Shown here piece by piece: positions 9,531 to 18,450 of a stretch of 64,000 bases of DNA; positions within the stretch are counted from its first letter, which is position 1, and every line of letters begins with the position of its first letter. The translations under genes were made by a program, and so were the position numbers. The notes beneath the pieces are model-generated. The model worked only from the letters and a program-made list of their open reading frames with translations, had not been told where the DNA came from and ran no database searches. This stretch comes from CAXBGS01 sp963975425 (GTDB lineage Bacteria; Planctomycetota; Planctomycetia; Pirellulales; Pirellulaceae). Where the stretch lies: assembly GCA_963975425.1 (NCBI GenBank), contig CAXBGS010000007.1:1-64000 (forward strand). The letters are read 5' to 3'.

Positions 9531-10463
9531 ATGGCTGATGAAATCGTCTATTACGATCGTTATTCCCAGCAGCTGTGCCGCGAACAGGTGTACGGTGATC
9601 GGTCGCTGCGGTGGACATACGGTACCGTTGCCGGAAAAATCTCACTACACGCGCTTGTCAAGCGAGGTTGGTTCTCACGCTGGTATGGCCGGCAGATGGA
9701 TCGCCCCGGCACCCGCAAAAAGATCAAACCGTTCATCGAGACCTATGGGCTCGACGCGAACGAGTTTGAACGCCGACCCGACGAATTCGCTAATTTCAAC
9801 GAGTTTTTCTTCCGAAAGCTAAAGCCCGAGTCTCGGCCGATTGATCCGCGGCCCGACTCGATTGTCTTCCCGGCGGATGGGCGACATCTATGTGTGCCTG
9901 ATCTATCCAACCGTGACGGATTGTTTGTCAAAGGTCAGATGTTTGAACTGGCCACATTGCTTGGCGACAAAGGATTGGCCAAGCGGTTCGGTGGCGGCAG
10001 CCTGTTGTTATCGCGGCTGTGTCCGGTGGACTATCACCGTTTTCATTTTCCGGTCAGCGGGATCGTGGGCGGCACTCGCTTGATCGATGGCCCGCTTTTC
10101 TCTGTGAATCCGATCGCACTGCGCCAGAACATCGAAATACTGGCCACCAATAAACGTACGATTTCAGTGATCGAAACAGAATCTTGCGGCACGGTGTTAC
10201 AGATGGAGATCGGCGCGACTTGTGTGGGCAGCATCTGTCAGACCTATCAACCGGGCGCGACGATACAGAAAGGCGATGAGAAAGGGTACTTTCGATTTGG
10301 CGGTTCTTCGACGATTGTTATCTTCGAGCCCAATCGCATTCGGTTTGACGAAGATTTGATACAGCAATCGGCGATCCATCGAGAGTTATACGCGCGGATG
10401 GGGGATTCCGTCGGCGTGATGGTGTCCGCAAAGCATGTGCCCGGTCCGAGTCGAGGTGATTAG
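9531..10463 (+). CDS. psd: Phosphatidylserine decarboxylase
   Basis: 310 residues from the ATG at 9531, preceded by an aggaat Shine-Dalgarno-like sequence; a TTG three codons upstream is less likely. It converts phosphatidylserine to phosphatidylethanolamine at the inner membrane. The self-cleavage site is FGGSST near residues 258-263, within YFRFGGSSTIVIFEP; family members cleave before the Ser to create the pyruvoyl prosthetic group. The conserved CPVDYHRFHFP segment near nt 10020-10050 is also present. The N-terminus has the family's KRGWFSRWYG...MDRPGTRKKI pattern. The stop overlaps the convergent rbgA stop by four bases. No phosphatidylserine synthase gene is adjacent. Confidence 0.93.
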   Translation: MADEIVYYDRYSQQLCREQVYGDRSLRWTYGTVAGKISLHALVKRGWFSRWYGRQMDRPGTRKKIKPFIETYGLDANEFERRPDEFANFNEFFFRKLKPESRPIDPRPDSIVFPADGRHLCVPDLSNRDGLFVKGQMFELATLLGDKGLAKRFGGGSLLLSRLCPVDYHRFHFPVSGIVGGTRLIDGPLFSVNPIALRQNIEILATNKRTISVIETESCGTVLQMEIGATCVGSICQTYQPGATIQKGDEKGYFRFGGSSTIVIFEPNRIRFDEDLIQQSAIHRELYARMGDSVGVMVSAKHVPGPSRGD

Positions 10464-11416
10464 CCTCGCTCGCGAGATTTTCGTTTCGCGCGTTGCCGGT
10501 CACGGAATCGCTTTTTTCGTTTCTCGTCTTTCTTGATATCACGCTCGGCTTTCTCGGCGATGTCTTTCGCCGTTTGAGCCTTTTCATGTTCCATCATCGC
10601 TGGCGTTTCGAATGTCAGTCGTCCCAATTCACCGGCTCGTATTTCGGTTACCAAGATCTTTGAGGCGCGATCGATGTCGACCACATTTCCTTTACCAAGG
10701 CACCCTCTGCGTCGCCCGACGGCTTCGATGGCTTCGAGTTCCGTTTCTGGTGTCGACGGCATGTCATAGCGCTGCGTCAAACGTGACGGGTACTGCCGGA
10801 GCAAGTACTTTGCCGCAAAGAAACCGACATCGGCGTAGTCCATCGCGGTGTCCTTGATCGATCCGATCAGAGCCAATCGATAACCACTGTTAACGTTGTG
10901 AACGTTTGGCCAAAGCATGCCTGGCGTATCCAACAGTGTAACGCCGTCGCCGATATTGACGGTTTGCTGTTGTTTGGTGACAGCAGGTTCGTTGCCGGTC
11001 TTTGCGATCTTACGCCCTGCCAAGTAATTGATGATTGTCGATTTACCCACGTTAGGAATCCCAACGACCATCGCCTTCATCATTTTGCCTTCGCGGTGCG
11101 GCGCCATATTCGCCGCGATCTTCTTCAGCCGGCGGATGGTGGGTACATCGTCGGTGGTGACGGCGTGCGCGCGAACACTTTTTTCCTTCTCGAAATACGA
11201 TTGCCACGTCTGCGTCAACGCGTCATCGGCTAAGTCGCTCTTCGCCAAAACTTTTAAGCACGGTTTGTCGCCACGCAGCTCTGCCAGCAGCGGGTTCTCG
11301 CTCGAGTACGGTATGCGCGCATCAAGGATCTCGATCACAACGTCCACTTTGGGAAGCGTCGCTTGCATTTCCACACGAGCTTTGTGCATGTGCCCAGGGA
11401 ACCACTGAATCGGCAT
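10460..11416 (-). CDS. rbgA: Ribosome biogenesis GTPase RbgA/YlqF
   Basis: 318 residues. It is a circularly permuted GTPase with motif order G4 (AKSDLAD, ~58-64), G1 (GIPNVGKST, 119-127) and G3 (DTPG, 163-166). It opens with QWFPGHMHKA, the signature N-terminus of YlqF/RbgA. These proteins act late in assembly of the large ribosomal subunit. The C-terminal ~40 residues form a very Lys/Arg/Glu-rich tail (rich in KKDEKRKKR and RQRAKRKSRERG), longer than in Bacillus RbgA and probably an rRNA-contacting extension. The gene converges on psd with a four-base overlap. Confidence 0.92.
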   Translation of the reverse strand: MPIQWFPGHMHKARVEMQATLPKVDVVIEILDARIPYSSENPLLAELRGDKPCLKVLAKSDLADDALTQTWQSYFEKEKSVRAHAVTTDDVPTIRRLKKIAANMAPHREGKMMKAMVVGIPNVGKSTIINYLAGRKIAKTGNEPAVTKQQQTVNIGDGVTLLDTPGMLWPNVHNVNSGYRLALIGSIKDTAMDYADVGFFAAKYLLRQYPSRLTQRYDMPSTPETELEAIEAVGRRRGCLGKGNVVDIDRASKILVTEIRAGELGRLTFETPAMMEHEKAQTAKDIAEKAERDIKKDEKRKKRFRDRQRAKRKSRERG

Positions 11417-11834
11417 CGCAAGAATTCTTTCGGATGAATGTGGGTAGTGAACGGGCGTCTGTCATCGCATGTACGATGATCGTCTGTTCACAGAACGTCC
11501 AGGGGCATTCCGGCTTAGAACATCCAGGGGACAGATCGGAAAACGGCGGTTGCCGCCATGAACGAGACCGATCGTGTCTGGCCAGACGGATCGGATATCC
11601 GTGTGTTCCTTTCACGCCGTGCGGGTTTTCGTCGAATGCGTCCCGCCGAGGCGTCTCGTCGCTAGTGTCGCTGCTGGGCTGGCGACTGCGAACCCCTAAA
11701 TCTGATTTGCCTCGATGTTCAGTTGAAATCCCAAGTTTTTTTCGTAACAAAGAATCAATGTTGCCGCTTGAAGGTGTCTCAGATTTCAATCTGACCAATC
11801 GAATCTCGATGAAGCAATAAAAGGATGGACGCAC
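11417..11834. other. Intergenic region between divergent genes, no gene seen
   Basis: 418 bp between rbgA (minus) and the methyltransferase gene (plus). One plus-strand frame stays open through most of it, but its product has no recognisable composition or domain. An aaggatgg Shine-Dalgarno lies just before the methyltransferase start. No promoter motif could be assigned with confidence. Confidence 0.5.
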
Positions 11835-12935
11835 ATGTGCAAGGCTTGTCAAATCAACGTGGCGGATCTAGACGCTGCGACAAATGAGTTCGCGGACGAT
11901 CTGCTCGATACGCTAAACCGATCCTCGCTGGCGCTGGCAATTTCCGTCGGCCACCGAACCGGATTGTTCGATACGCTCGCATCGATGGACCACTGGTCGA
12001 CCAGCGAGCAAATCGCCGAGGCTTCCGGATGCAACGAACGTTATGTACGCGAGTGGCTCGGTTCGATGGTGACCGGAGGAATTGTTGCGTACAACAGTGA
12101 CGAAAAAACGTACTTTCTGCCGCCGCATCATGCCGCGCTACTGACCCGGTCGGCGGGCGCGAACAACTTCGCCGTTACATTTCAATTTCTTGCCGTGATG
12201 GCAGAAGTGGAAAGCGAGATTGTGGATTGTTTTCATCAAGGTGGTGGAGTCCCCTATGAATCCTACACGCGTTTTCATGAAGTGATGGCCGAGGAATCCG
12301 CTGGTACGGTCGTTGAAGGACTCTTCGACAACGTGCTGCCGCTGTTACCGGGCATTGTCGAGAAACTTCAGCGTGGCATTGATGTGCTTGATATCGGCTG
12401 TGGCAGCGGTGGCGCGATGATCGCATTGGCCAAACGGTTTCCCAAAAGTCGTTTTGTCGGTCGAGACCTTTGTCAGGAACCGATCGAGAGTGCCAAGCGA
12501 AAGGCACGGGAGTCGAACCTCAGTAATGTTCAGTTCGAAGTTGACGATGTTTCTAACGAATCCGAGCAACAGGCGTTTGATTTGGTCACGGCATTTGATG
12601 TCATCCACGATCAACGAGACCCCGCAGCGGTGCTCATGCAGGTCAAGCGTACGCTAAGGCCCGGGGGAATCTTCTTGATGCAAGACTTGAAGGCATCGTC
12701 GAGGCTGCACGAGAATATCGAGCATCCGTTATGTCCGTTCCTCTATGTGATCTCAACGATGCACTGCATGAGCGTTTCACTCGCTCAGGGCGGCGTCGGA
12801 CTGGGGTCAGTTTGGGGCGAGCAGCTTGCCGTGAAAATGCTGTTGGACACCGGGTTTGTCGATGTCGAAGTCCATCAACTCGAACACGACATTCAAAACA
12901 ACTGGTACGTCGCCCATTTGCAAACGTCTGCTTGA
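11835..12935 (+). CDS. Class I SAM-dependent methyltransferase with N-terminal winged-helix domain
   Basis: 366 residues, ATG preceded by aaggatgg. Residues ~30-100 form a winged-helix dimerisation domain (SEQIAEASGCNERYVREWL), as in small-molecule O-methyltransferases and Rv2258c-like enzymes. The Rossmann methyltransferase domain begins with motif I, VLDIGCGSGG (~184-193). It continues with FVGRDLCQEPIESAKRKA for the ribose-binding region, DLVTAFDVIHDQRDP and LRPGGIFLMQDL. The SAM-binding motif is intact. The substrate cannot be told from sequence. The N-terminal MCKAC adds two cysteines unusual for the family. The neighbour downstream is convergent. Confidence 0.85.
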   Translation: MCKACQINVADLDAATNEFADDLLDTLNRSSLALAISVGHRTGLFDTLASMDHWSTSEQIAEASGCNERYVREWLGSMVTGGIVAYNSDEKTYFLPPHHAALLTRSAGANNFAVTFQFLAVMAEVESEIVDCFHQGGGVPYESYTRFHEVMAEESAGTVVEGLFDNVLPLLPGIVEKLQRGIDVLDIGCGSGGAMIALAKRFPKSRFVGRDLCQEPIESAKRKARESNLSNVQFEVDDVSNESEQQAFDLVTAFDVIHDQRDPAAVLMQVKRTLRPGGIFLMQDLKASSRLHENIEHPLCPFLYVISTMHCMSVSLAQGGVGLGSVWGEQLAVKMLLDTGFVDVEVHQLEHDIQNNWYVAHLQTSA

Positions 12936-13135
12936 CGAGGCAAGGCATCAGAGCACTGAACGTCGAGGTGCACTGAATCTGAAGAGCTTGGCATCGAGGC
13001 ACGGTGGGCCGAGGAACTAAGTGCCAAGGAAGTTAGCGTTGAGGCGGTGAAATTTGGGGGATAGTTTGCTTGATATGGATATCGCGCGAATCTTGCTTAT
13101 CGATAGCTCGACGGGATCGCCGATGTGCGACGGGA

Positions 13136-14443
13136 TTACGACCATTCGGCCCAATCCGCGTCCAGGCCGGCCAGGTTCCCGACGTTTTGCAATTCACGAA
13201 GCAAAGCGGCAGGAGAAGCAAATCGCGAGCTGGCCGATTTGTGGATCATTCGCATCACCACATCGCAGAATCGTTCGTCCATGCCGATCTGAGTTTCGGC
13301 GGGCGAAATCGGTTCTGTGGTTCGGAATCTCTCAACGAGGTCAGCTACATCCATCGCCTCGTAGGGAGGATGCCCGGACAGCAACGTAAATAATGTCGCG
13401 CCCAGGCTGTATTGATCAGACCTCTCATCCACCGACGTTGCATCAAAAATCCGTTCCGGCGAAATGTACCCGAGATCGCCGACGACATCGCCCGGACGCG
13501 TCAACTGCGCCGCGTCGGTGTATTCCAGCGCGCGGGCAAAAATCAAGTCAGTCAGCAAGAAAGATTTATCATTGCTGCGTCGTAACAAATTCGACGGAGT
13601 GACATTGCGATGCACGATGCGGTGCTTGCTCGCTTCTTCCAATGCACGTCCGATGTGAACGGCAATTCGGTAAACTTGTTTCCAATCAAGGACGCCACCG
13701 ATCCCAATTTTCTCGATCAATTCTCGAACACTGATTCCGTCGACCCAGTCGAACGCGGCCCAGCAATACGCGCCGGTACGCCCGGCTTTTCGCGTCCGCA
13801 CAATGTTGGGGTGTTTAATCGGCAGGGTGGTTCGCATCGCCCGTATGAATCGGTCGCGTTGGGTGTCATCGGTCGCCATTTGCGGTTTTAGAATTTTGAC
13901 GGCAACGTCACGACCGCGTTTTACATCACGTCCCTTGAACATAATGCTGTTCTGTCCCGTTGCGATTAACTTGTCCAGGCGGAACCGCAGGAACACTTGT
14001 CCCTCAAGTGCTGTGATCTTGCCGACGCTAAGTGTTTCGGCGGCGCGAGGCGGCTCCGCTGTCGATTGCACTTCGGTTGCCAATGGGTGACTCGGGACAA
14101 TCGTTGTCATATCGAACAGTGACTCACGATCGAGCCGCAGTTCTGATTCACCAATTCGAATCACCGAACCCAGCTTCATCGTATGCCGGGTATCAATTCT
14201 GATTCCGTCCAAGTAGGTGCCGCCGGAACCACCTCGATCGATAATCTCGACTTCGTCTCCCAAGCGTCTCAGTTCGCAGTGAATGCGACTCAATCTTGGA
14301 TCACGAATTTTCGTGTCGCTATCACTGCCACGGCCAATGACCAGCGAGCATTCATCGTTGACGAGATAGCTGCGTCCTTCGTCTGGACCCGTCGTGATGG
14401 TCAGTTTCCAAGGGCATTTCGATGTGGGATTGGGGTCACTCAT
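13136..14443 (-). CDS. FHA-domain protein with degenerate Ser/Thr kinase domain (probable pseudokinase)
   Basis: 435 residues. An FHA phosphothreonine-binding domain occupies ~12-105 (VIGRGSDSD, LSRIHCEL, SGGTYLDG). A kinase fold follows at ~153-415. The ATP-anchoring Lys is kept (VAVKIL, Lys183). The glycine loop is poor (IATGQNS), and the alphaC Glu position aligns with Ala202. The catalytic HRD is HRN (278-280, read directly from the codons), and DFG is DLI (299-301). The APE-like ISPE and the D-x-x-S-L-G region remain, so the fold is preserved but the catalytic base is lost. Its start overlaps the stop of the upstream active kinase by eight bases, implying translational coupling. The likely role is a phospho-dependent scaffold or allosteric partner of that kinase (inference). 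Confidence 0.85.
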   Translation of the reverse strand: MSDPNPTSKCPWKLTITTGPDEGRSYLVNDECSLVIGRGSDSDTKIRDPRLSRIHCELRRLGDEVEIIDRGGSGGTYLDGIRIDTRHTMKLGSVIRIGESELRLDRESLFDMTTIVPSHPLATEVQSTAEPPRAAETLSVGKITALEGQVFLRFRLDKLIATGQNSIMFKGRDVKRGRDVAVKILKPQMATDDTQRDRFIRAMRTTLPIKHPNIVRTRKAGRTGAYCWAAFDWVDGISVRELIEKIGIGGVLDWKQVYRIAVHIGRALEEASKHRIVHRNVTPSNLLRRSNDKSFLLTDLIFARALEYTDAAQLTRPGDVVGDLGYISPERIFDATSVDERSDQYSLGATLFTLLSGHPPYEAMDVADLVERFRTTEPISPAETQIGMDERFCDVVMRMIHKSASSRFASPAALLRELQNVGNLAGLDADWAEWS

Positions 14444-16016
14444 CTGCGGGCTTTTTGTGGCTACCTAGGTCGGAGGAATGCGATGGGGCGATCCCGTAAA
14501 GTTGACGTTCGGGTTCACTCACCGGATCGACAACGAATGCAGCAGCTCTCTTGATCATGTCTTGAACGGACATCGCGGGAGTGGATTCATCGGTCTCAGT
14601 GGCGTTCTGATCTTTCGGATTGATGCGAGATTTCAGCCAAGTCAGTGTTTTTTCGGGCGGCCGTTGATCGTGTTCGATTGCCAGTTCGATTGCTGCAATC
14701 GCAAGTTGCAATGCAAGATTCGGATTCGACTCTGACTGTGCCTCCGCGGATGCGGCCAGTCGTTTGATCTGAAAATCCGCGAGGACTGCGTTGGCAGGCA
14801 CGTCGTGATTGGCGAAGGACGCGGCGCGTGAAATGAATTTATGGGTGACACGTCGTTCACTTTGAATGACACGTTCAGCGATATTCAGTTGGTCCGTCAG
14901 CTCTGCAACGTTACGCTGCGCTCTCATCCAAGAAAGAAACAGGGCAGCGGTTAAAAAGACCAATAACAATGATGCCGTCCCCGAGACACTTGCAAAGATC
15001 ACATGTTTGCGAAACAACAGACTGAATTTTTGCAGCCAACCGGGCGGCCTTGCCAAGATCGGTTCGCCAGCAAGATACCGCTGCAGATCCGCGGAAAGTT
15101 CTTGTGCGGATGCGTACCGAAGTACGGTCCGTTTGCTCAAACACTTCATCGTGATGACTTCCAGTTCGATCGGCACCGAGGGATTAAGCACCGATGGCGG
15201 GACTGCGTCCTGTGAAATGACTTGTGCGACGACTTCCAGCGGCGATGCCGCTTGGAATGGCGGGCGACCGGTCAGCATCGCGTACAGCACTGCCCCGATC
15301 GAGTAAACATCGGCGGTCGGGCCAACCTGCTCAGTCGATTGCCCTGCTTGCTCAGGCGGCATGAAGTGCGGCGTCCCGATCAATTCGCCCCGCTGCGTTA
15401 AATCATTTGCCGCGTTCATGATCTTGCTGACGCCGAAGTCTGTGACGCGGACAACGCCGTGACCGTCAATCAGTACGTTGGCGGGTTTCAGGTCGCGATG
15501 AATGATCATGTGTTGGTGCGCATGCTCGATCGCGTCGGAAATCCTTCTCGCAATCGTTGCCGCACGCGGCGGCGGCAGCGGGCCATGGTGCAGGAGTTGC
15601 GCCAGGCTTTCACCCTCGACGTATAGCATCGCAAAGTACGGGAATTGGCGCCACTGTCCGACGTCATATACCGGAACAATGCCAGGGTGGTCCAGCTTGG
15701 CTGCTGCTCTAGCTTCATTGGCAAAACGTTGTCGAAGGTCCTGATCGGATTCGCCATCGATCACCATCTTCAACGCAACCACTCGGTCGAGTGATTGATG
15801 TTTCGCTCGGAAGACGACGCCCATCGCGCCACGCGCAATTTCGCCGAGGATGACATACTCGTCGACTCGACATCCCGCCGTGGGCAGAGCGGTCGATTCA
15901 CCATCGACCTCGACAACAGGTGTGCTGTTTGGGGCAATTGTCGGATCGTCGAGTCCGTCATTGCAATTGCCGGCGTTTGCGTTCGTCACGTTTACCATCG
16001 AAACATCGTGAGCCAT
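14436..16016 (-). CDS. Membrane-anchored Ser/Thr protein kinase
   Basis: 526 residues from the ATG at 16016; a start 16 codons upstream at 16064 is possible. The kinase domain spans about residues 52-315: glycine loop GEIARGAMG, VALKM Lys (~83), alphaC Glu in FANEARAAAKL, HRDLKPAN (~173-180), DFG (~193-195), and GTPHFMPPEQA in place of APE. It is a typical active PknB-like enzyme. One membrane segment follows (~339-362, VIFASVSGTASLLLVFLTAA). The predicted extracytoplasmic part is helical, with no PASTA or TPR repeats visible, and may be a sensor. It lies upstream of and overlapping the FHA-pseudokinase gene, and divergent from the FHA gene at 16768. Confidence 0.9.
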   Translation of the reverse strand: MAHDVSMVNVTNANAGNCNDGLDDPTIAPNSTPVVEVDGESTALPTAGCRVDEYVILGEIARGAMGVVFRAKHQSLDRVVALKMVIDGESDQDLRQRFANEARAAAKLDHPGIVPVYDVGQWRQFPYFAMLYVEGESLAQLLHHGPLPPPRAATIARRISDAIEHAHQHMIIHRDLKPANVLIDGHGVVRVTDFGVSKIMNAANDLTQRGELIGTPHFMPPEQAGQSTEQVGPTADVYSIGAVLYAMLTGRPPFQAASPLEVVAQVISQDAVPPSVLNPSVPIELEVITMKCLSKRTVLRYASAQELSADLQRYLAGEPILARPPGWLQKFSLLFRKHVIFASVSGTASLLLVFLTAALFLSWMRAQRNVAELTDQLNIAERVIQSERRVTHKFISRAASFANHDVPANAVLADFQIKRLAASAEAQSESNPNLALQLAIAAIELAIEHDQRPPEKTLTWLKSRINPKDQNATETDESTPAMSVQDMIKRAAAFVVDPVSEPERQLYGIAPSHSSDLGSHKKPADE

Positions 16017-16767
16017 CACTTCGTTACTGAGTGGGAAAATAGCCGCCCTGAAAGTGAAGGGCAACGAAGCTGAACAGAATCTTCACAATGACGGTTGGCG
16101 TAAGATCGTCGCCGGTCATGAAGAGTTCGCGAAGCTTTGCTTTCGCGTCGATACGAGTATCGACAACCGCCATGGGATCAGACACGATTGCGCGTTCAAG
16201 ACCGGCGGCGTATTGGTGTGCAGCGGGACAGATGTCGGCCCGCTATGTCAGTTCAATTCTGGCCCGGTCTATCGGGCTCGCTGAATCGGCTATCGGGTCG
16301 GCTGAGTTTTGTGACCGGAGAACGCGTGACCGCATGTTGAATTCGCGATCCCGCGTGTCGAAAGCCGGGTGATGTTGACTATCGGAGTGAACTTCGCCGC
16401 ATCGGCTTGCACCGTGCGCAATCGCGTCTGATACACCACTCATGGTGTTGTTTGAAACCACTCAATGTGTTGATAGAAATCAAAGGCGGATGGGCGAGAA
16501 TCGGTCAACGTTTCTTAGTTGTGAATCAACTGCAAAGGCGATCTCGCTGCATCTGTTCACTGATGCCGGATGTTGCGGATCGAAAGATTTCAGTTCCCAG
16601 TGTCATGTGCAAGTGGTGAATGACTTTGCGTCGTTAAGATCGGTACGACAACGCGGTATTAACCCAATCTAAATGGTTCGGTACGAAGTTCTTGACGATT
16701 ACTTCATGTCGACTCACTAGTTTGGCAACTCAGGATGGATTGGGATTTTTGCCGCGAAGGGTAGCAG
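16017..16767. other. Long intergenic region between divergent kinase and FHA genes
   Basis: About 750 bp with no frame that looks like a gene: short frames only, with no signal peptide, domain or conserved composition. It must carry promoters for both directions. No repeat or RNA structure was recognised. Confidence 0.5.
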
Positions 16768-17529
16768 TTGAGTAACACTAGCCTTATTTATCGTAGCGGC
16801 AGTCGCCGCGGAAAACGGGTGCGGGTCGAATCCGATCAGTTCTTGATCGGTCGACACAAAGATGCCGATTTGACCTTAGAAAGTCGCACCATCAGCCGGC
16901 GTCATTGTGCGATTGTGCAACAAGACGACATCGTAGCGATCGTGGATTTAGGTGGCCGGAATCCGACGATTCTTAACGGCGAGTTGCTGGCTAAGGGCAA
17001 ACCTCGGCGTCTGCGCGATCAAGATAAAATTCAAATCGGACGAATGAAATTTCGAGTCGTGTTGCAGCCGAAAGCCGCTGAGGCTGCGCGTGCGGATTCA
17101 ACCGAAAGTCATCTCTTGTCACCAGCTGGCGCGGGAAGTGGTGAATCGCCAATTGATTCTTTGCTGCAAGAGCTCGACGACATCGCGGCGAAGTTCCAGG
17201 TTACCAATCACTTCGTCAAGCCACCTGTGACATTGCAGAAAGCGTCATACGAAGATCCGAAAACGGGTAATCCAACGCAGTGCGATTCAGGCAACAATGA
17301 AGACGATGAATCTGAGACGTCCATGACCACGGTCGCGTTACCCGGCGGTGAATCAGAAGCAACTCATGTCGCTGGCTCAGGGACTCGGGACACCGACGAC
17401 GAAACGCAGGCACCAGGCGACGCGGCGAAAGTACCCAAGAAACTTCCCGAGCATTTACGCGCTAAGGGGCCCGTCGATTCTCAAGAAGCCGCGCAGATTG
17501 CGCTGCGAAACATGTTCAACCGGCGCTAA
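16768..17529 (+). CDS. FHA-domain protein
   Basis: 253 residues starting at a TTG (16768), preceded by gaaggg eight bases upstream. TTG is chosen because no ATG precedes the FHA core and the domain starts directly after it. The FHA domain occupies ~8-95: FLIGRHKDADL, TISRRHCAI and NPTILNG, which are the conserved GR, SxxH and NG positions for phosphothreonine binding. The rest is an acidic, Ser/Glu-rich low-complexity segment ending in a short basic helix (QIALRNMFNRR). It is probably a cytoplasmic phospho-reader for the divergent kinase (inference from location). There is no enzymatic domain. Confidence 0.8.
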   Translation: MSNTSLIYRSGSRRGKRVRVESDQFLIGRHKDADLTLESRTISRRHCAIVQQDDIVAIVDLGGRNPTILNGELLAKGKPRRLRDQDKIQIGRMKFRVVLQPKAAEAARADSTESHLLSPAGAGSGESPIDSLLQELDDIAAKFQVTNHFVKPPVTLQKASYEDPKTGNPTQCDSGNNEDDESETSMTTVALPGGESEATHVAGSGTRDTDDETQAPGDAAKVPKKLPEHLRAKGPVDSQEAAQIALRNMFNRR

Positions 17530-17594
17530 TGCTCGGTGGCCAACCCTGGCCCACTCGTAAGACAATTGACTCAGTGATGACAACCGTTGGACGA

Positions 17595-18230
17595 TCAGGG
17601 GGAAATCATGACCCGATTCTCGACGTCACTAACGCCGGGTTCTAATCGCATCAACAATTCGCTCATTCGGCGATCTCGTTCACTGGTGACCGTGCCGGAA
17701 ACGACGGCGGTTCGTCCATTCATCATGACGTTCACGCCCCCAAGCTGTGATGACCGCGGCAGCATTTGAATCCGGTTCGCTGCCGATTGCTGAACCCGTT
17801 GAGGATTGATCGGCGCGACCTGAATCGCCGAACGCAGTCGCGTGCGAATTGCGGGCTGGCTTGACTGCGATCCGCCAAGTCCGCCACCGCCGAACAGGCT
17901 GTTCAGCCCGCCAAAGCCCCCAAGGCCACCGAAGCCGCCACCCGCTCCGCCAAAGCTGCTTCGCGCGTTTGTGCTGCCTGTTCCCCCGCCAATCGCCGTT
18001 CCGTTGGTCGATCCCAGGCTCGAACCGCGTTCAATCGCCGAAAACGCCTCGTCGCGGCTGATGCCGGTTGTCTGCGTCGTATCGCCGGTTGCCGTGGCCG
18101 TCCCATTGGTCGTGGTTCCACCGTTGGTCGCACCATCGGTCACTCCGCCGCCTTGCTGAGCCATGGCCACGCTCGAGAGCAGGGACGACACGATGAAAAT
18201 CGATGCGTAAGTCAGGATTGAATGTTTCAT
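17595..18230 (-). CDS. Secreted Gly/Thr-rich protein with C-terminal BON-like domain
   Basis: 211 residues with a clear signal peptide (cleavage near AMA-QQ, residue 24). A Thr/Gly/Asn-rich segment and a Gly/Phe repeat tract (FGG/LGG, ~92-121) precede a C-terminal BON-like fold. The fold is visible as NVMMNGRTAVVSGTV...RDRRMSELLMRLEPGV...ENRVMI (~165-209). BON domains usually bind membranes or phospholipids in the periplasm. It is divergent from the gene at 18451. The Gly-rich tract suggests a flexible or envelope-associated protein. Confidence 0.75.
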   Translation of the reverse strand: MKHSILTYASIFIVSSLLSSVAMAQQGGGVTDGATNGGTTTNGTATATGDTTQTTGISRDEAFSAIERGSSLGSTNGTAIGGGTGSTNARSSFGGAGGGFGGLGGFGGLNSLFGGGGLGGSQSSQPAIRTRLRSAIQVAPINPQRVQQSAANRIQMLPRSSQLGGVNVMMNGRTAVVSGTVTSERDRRMSELLMRLEPGVSDVENRVMISP

Positions 18231-18450
18231 ATCTCATATACCAACGGAATAGATTGTTTGCTGGGCCGGTTGGATTCTGAACGGTTTTGTCCATGCCTCG
18301 GTGGGGCAACCGTCTATTTTAACCGCGCCGCGCCCGATTCGTTTCGGAAATGTCCCTTTGAAAGTGGCGCAGGGGGGCAAGACTTTGTCTCGGGCGTCGA
18401 ATACAACGAATATTCAGCGAAATCCCTCTTCAGACCTCCGAATCAAGATC

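Noticed and set aside
9424..9645. Small membrane protein on the minus strand
   Set aside because: The hydrophobic C-terminus is attractive, but the frame overlaps the psd start and lacks a plausible start codon close to the helix.
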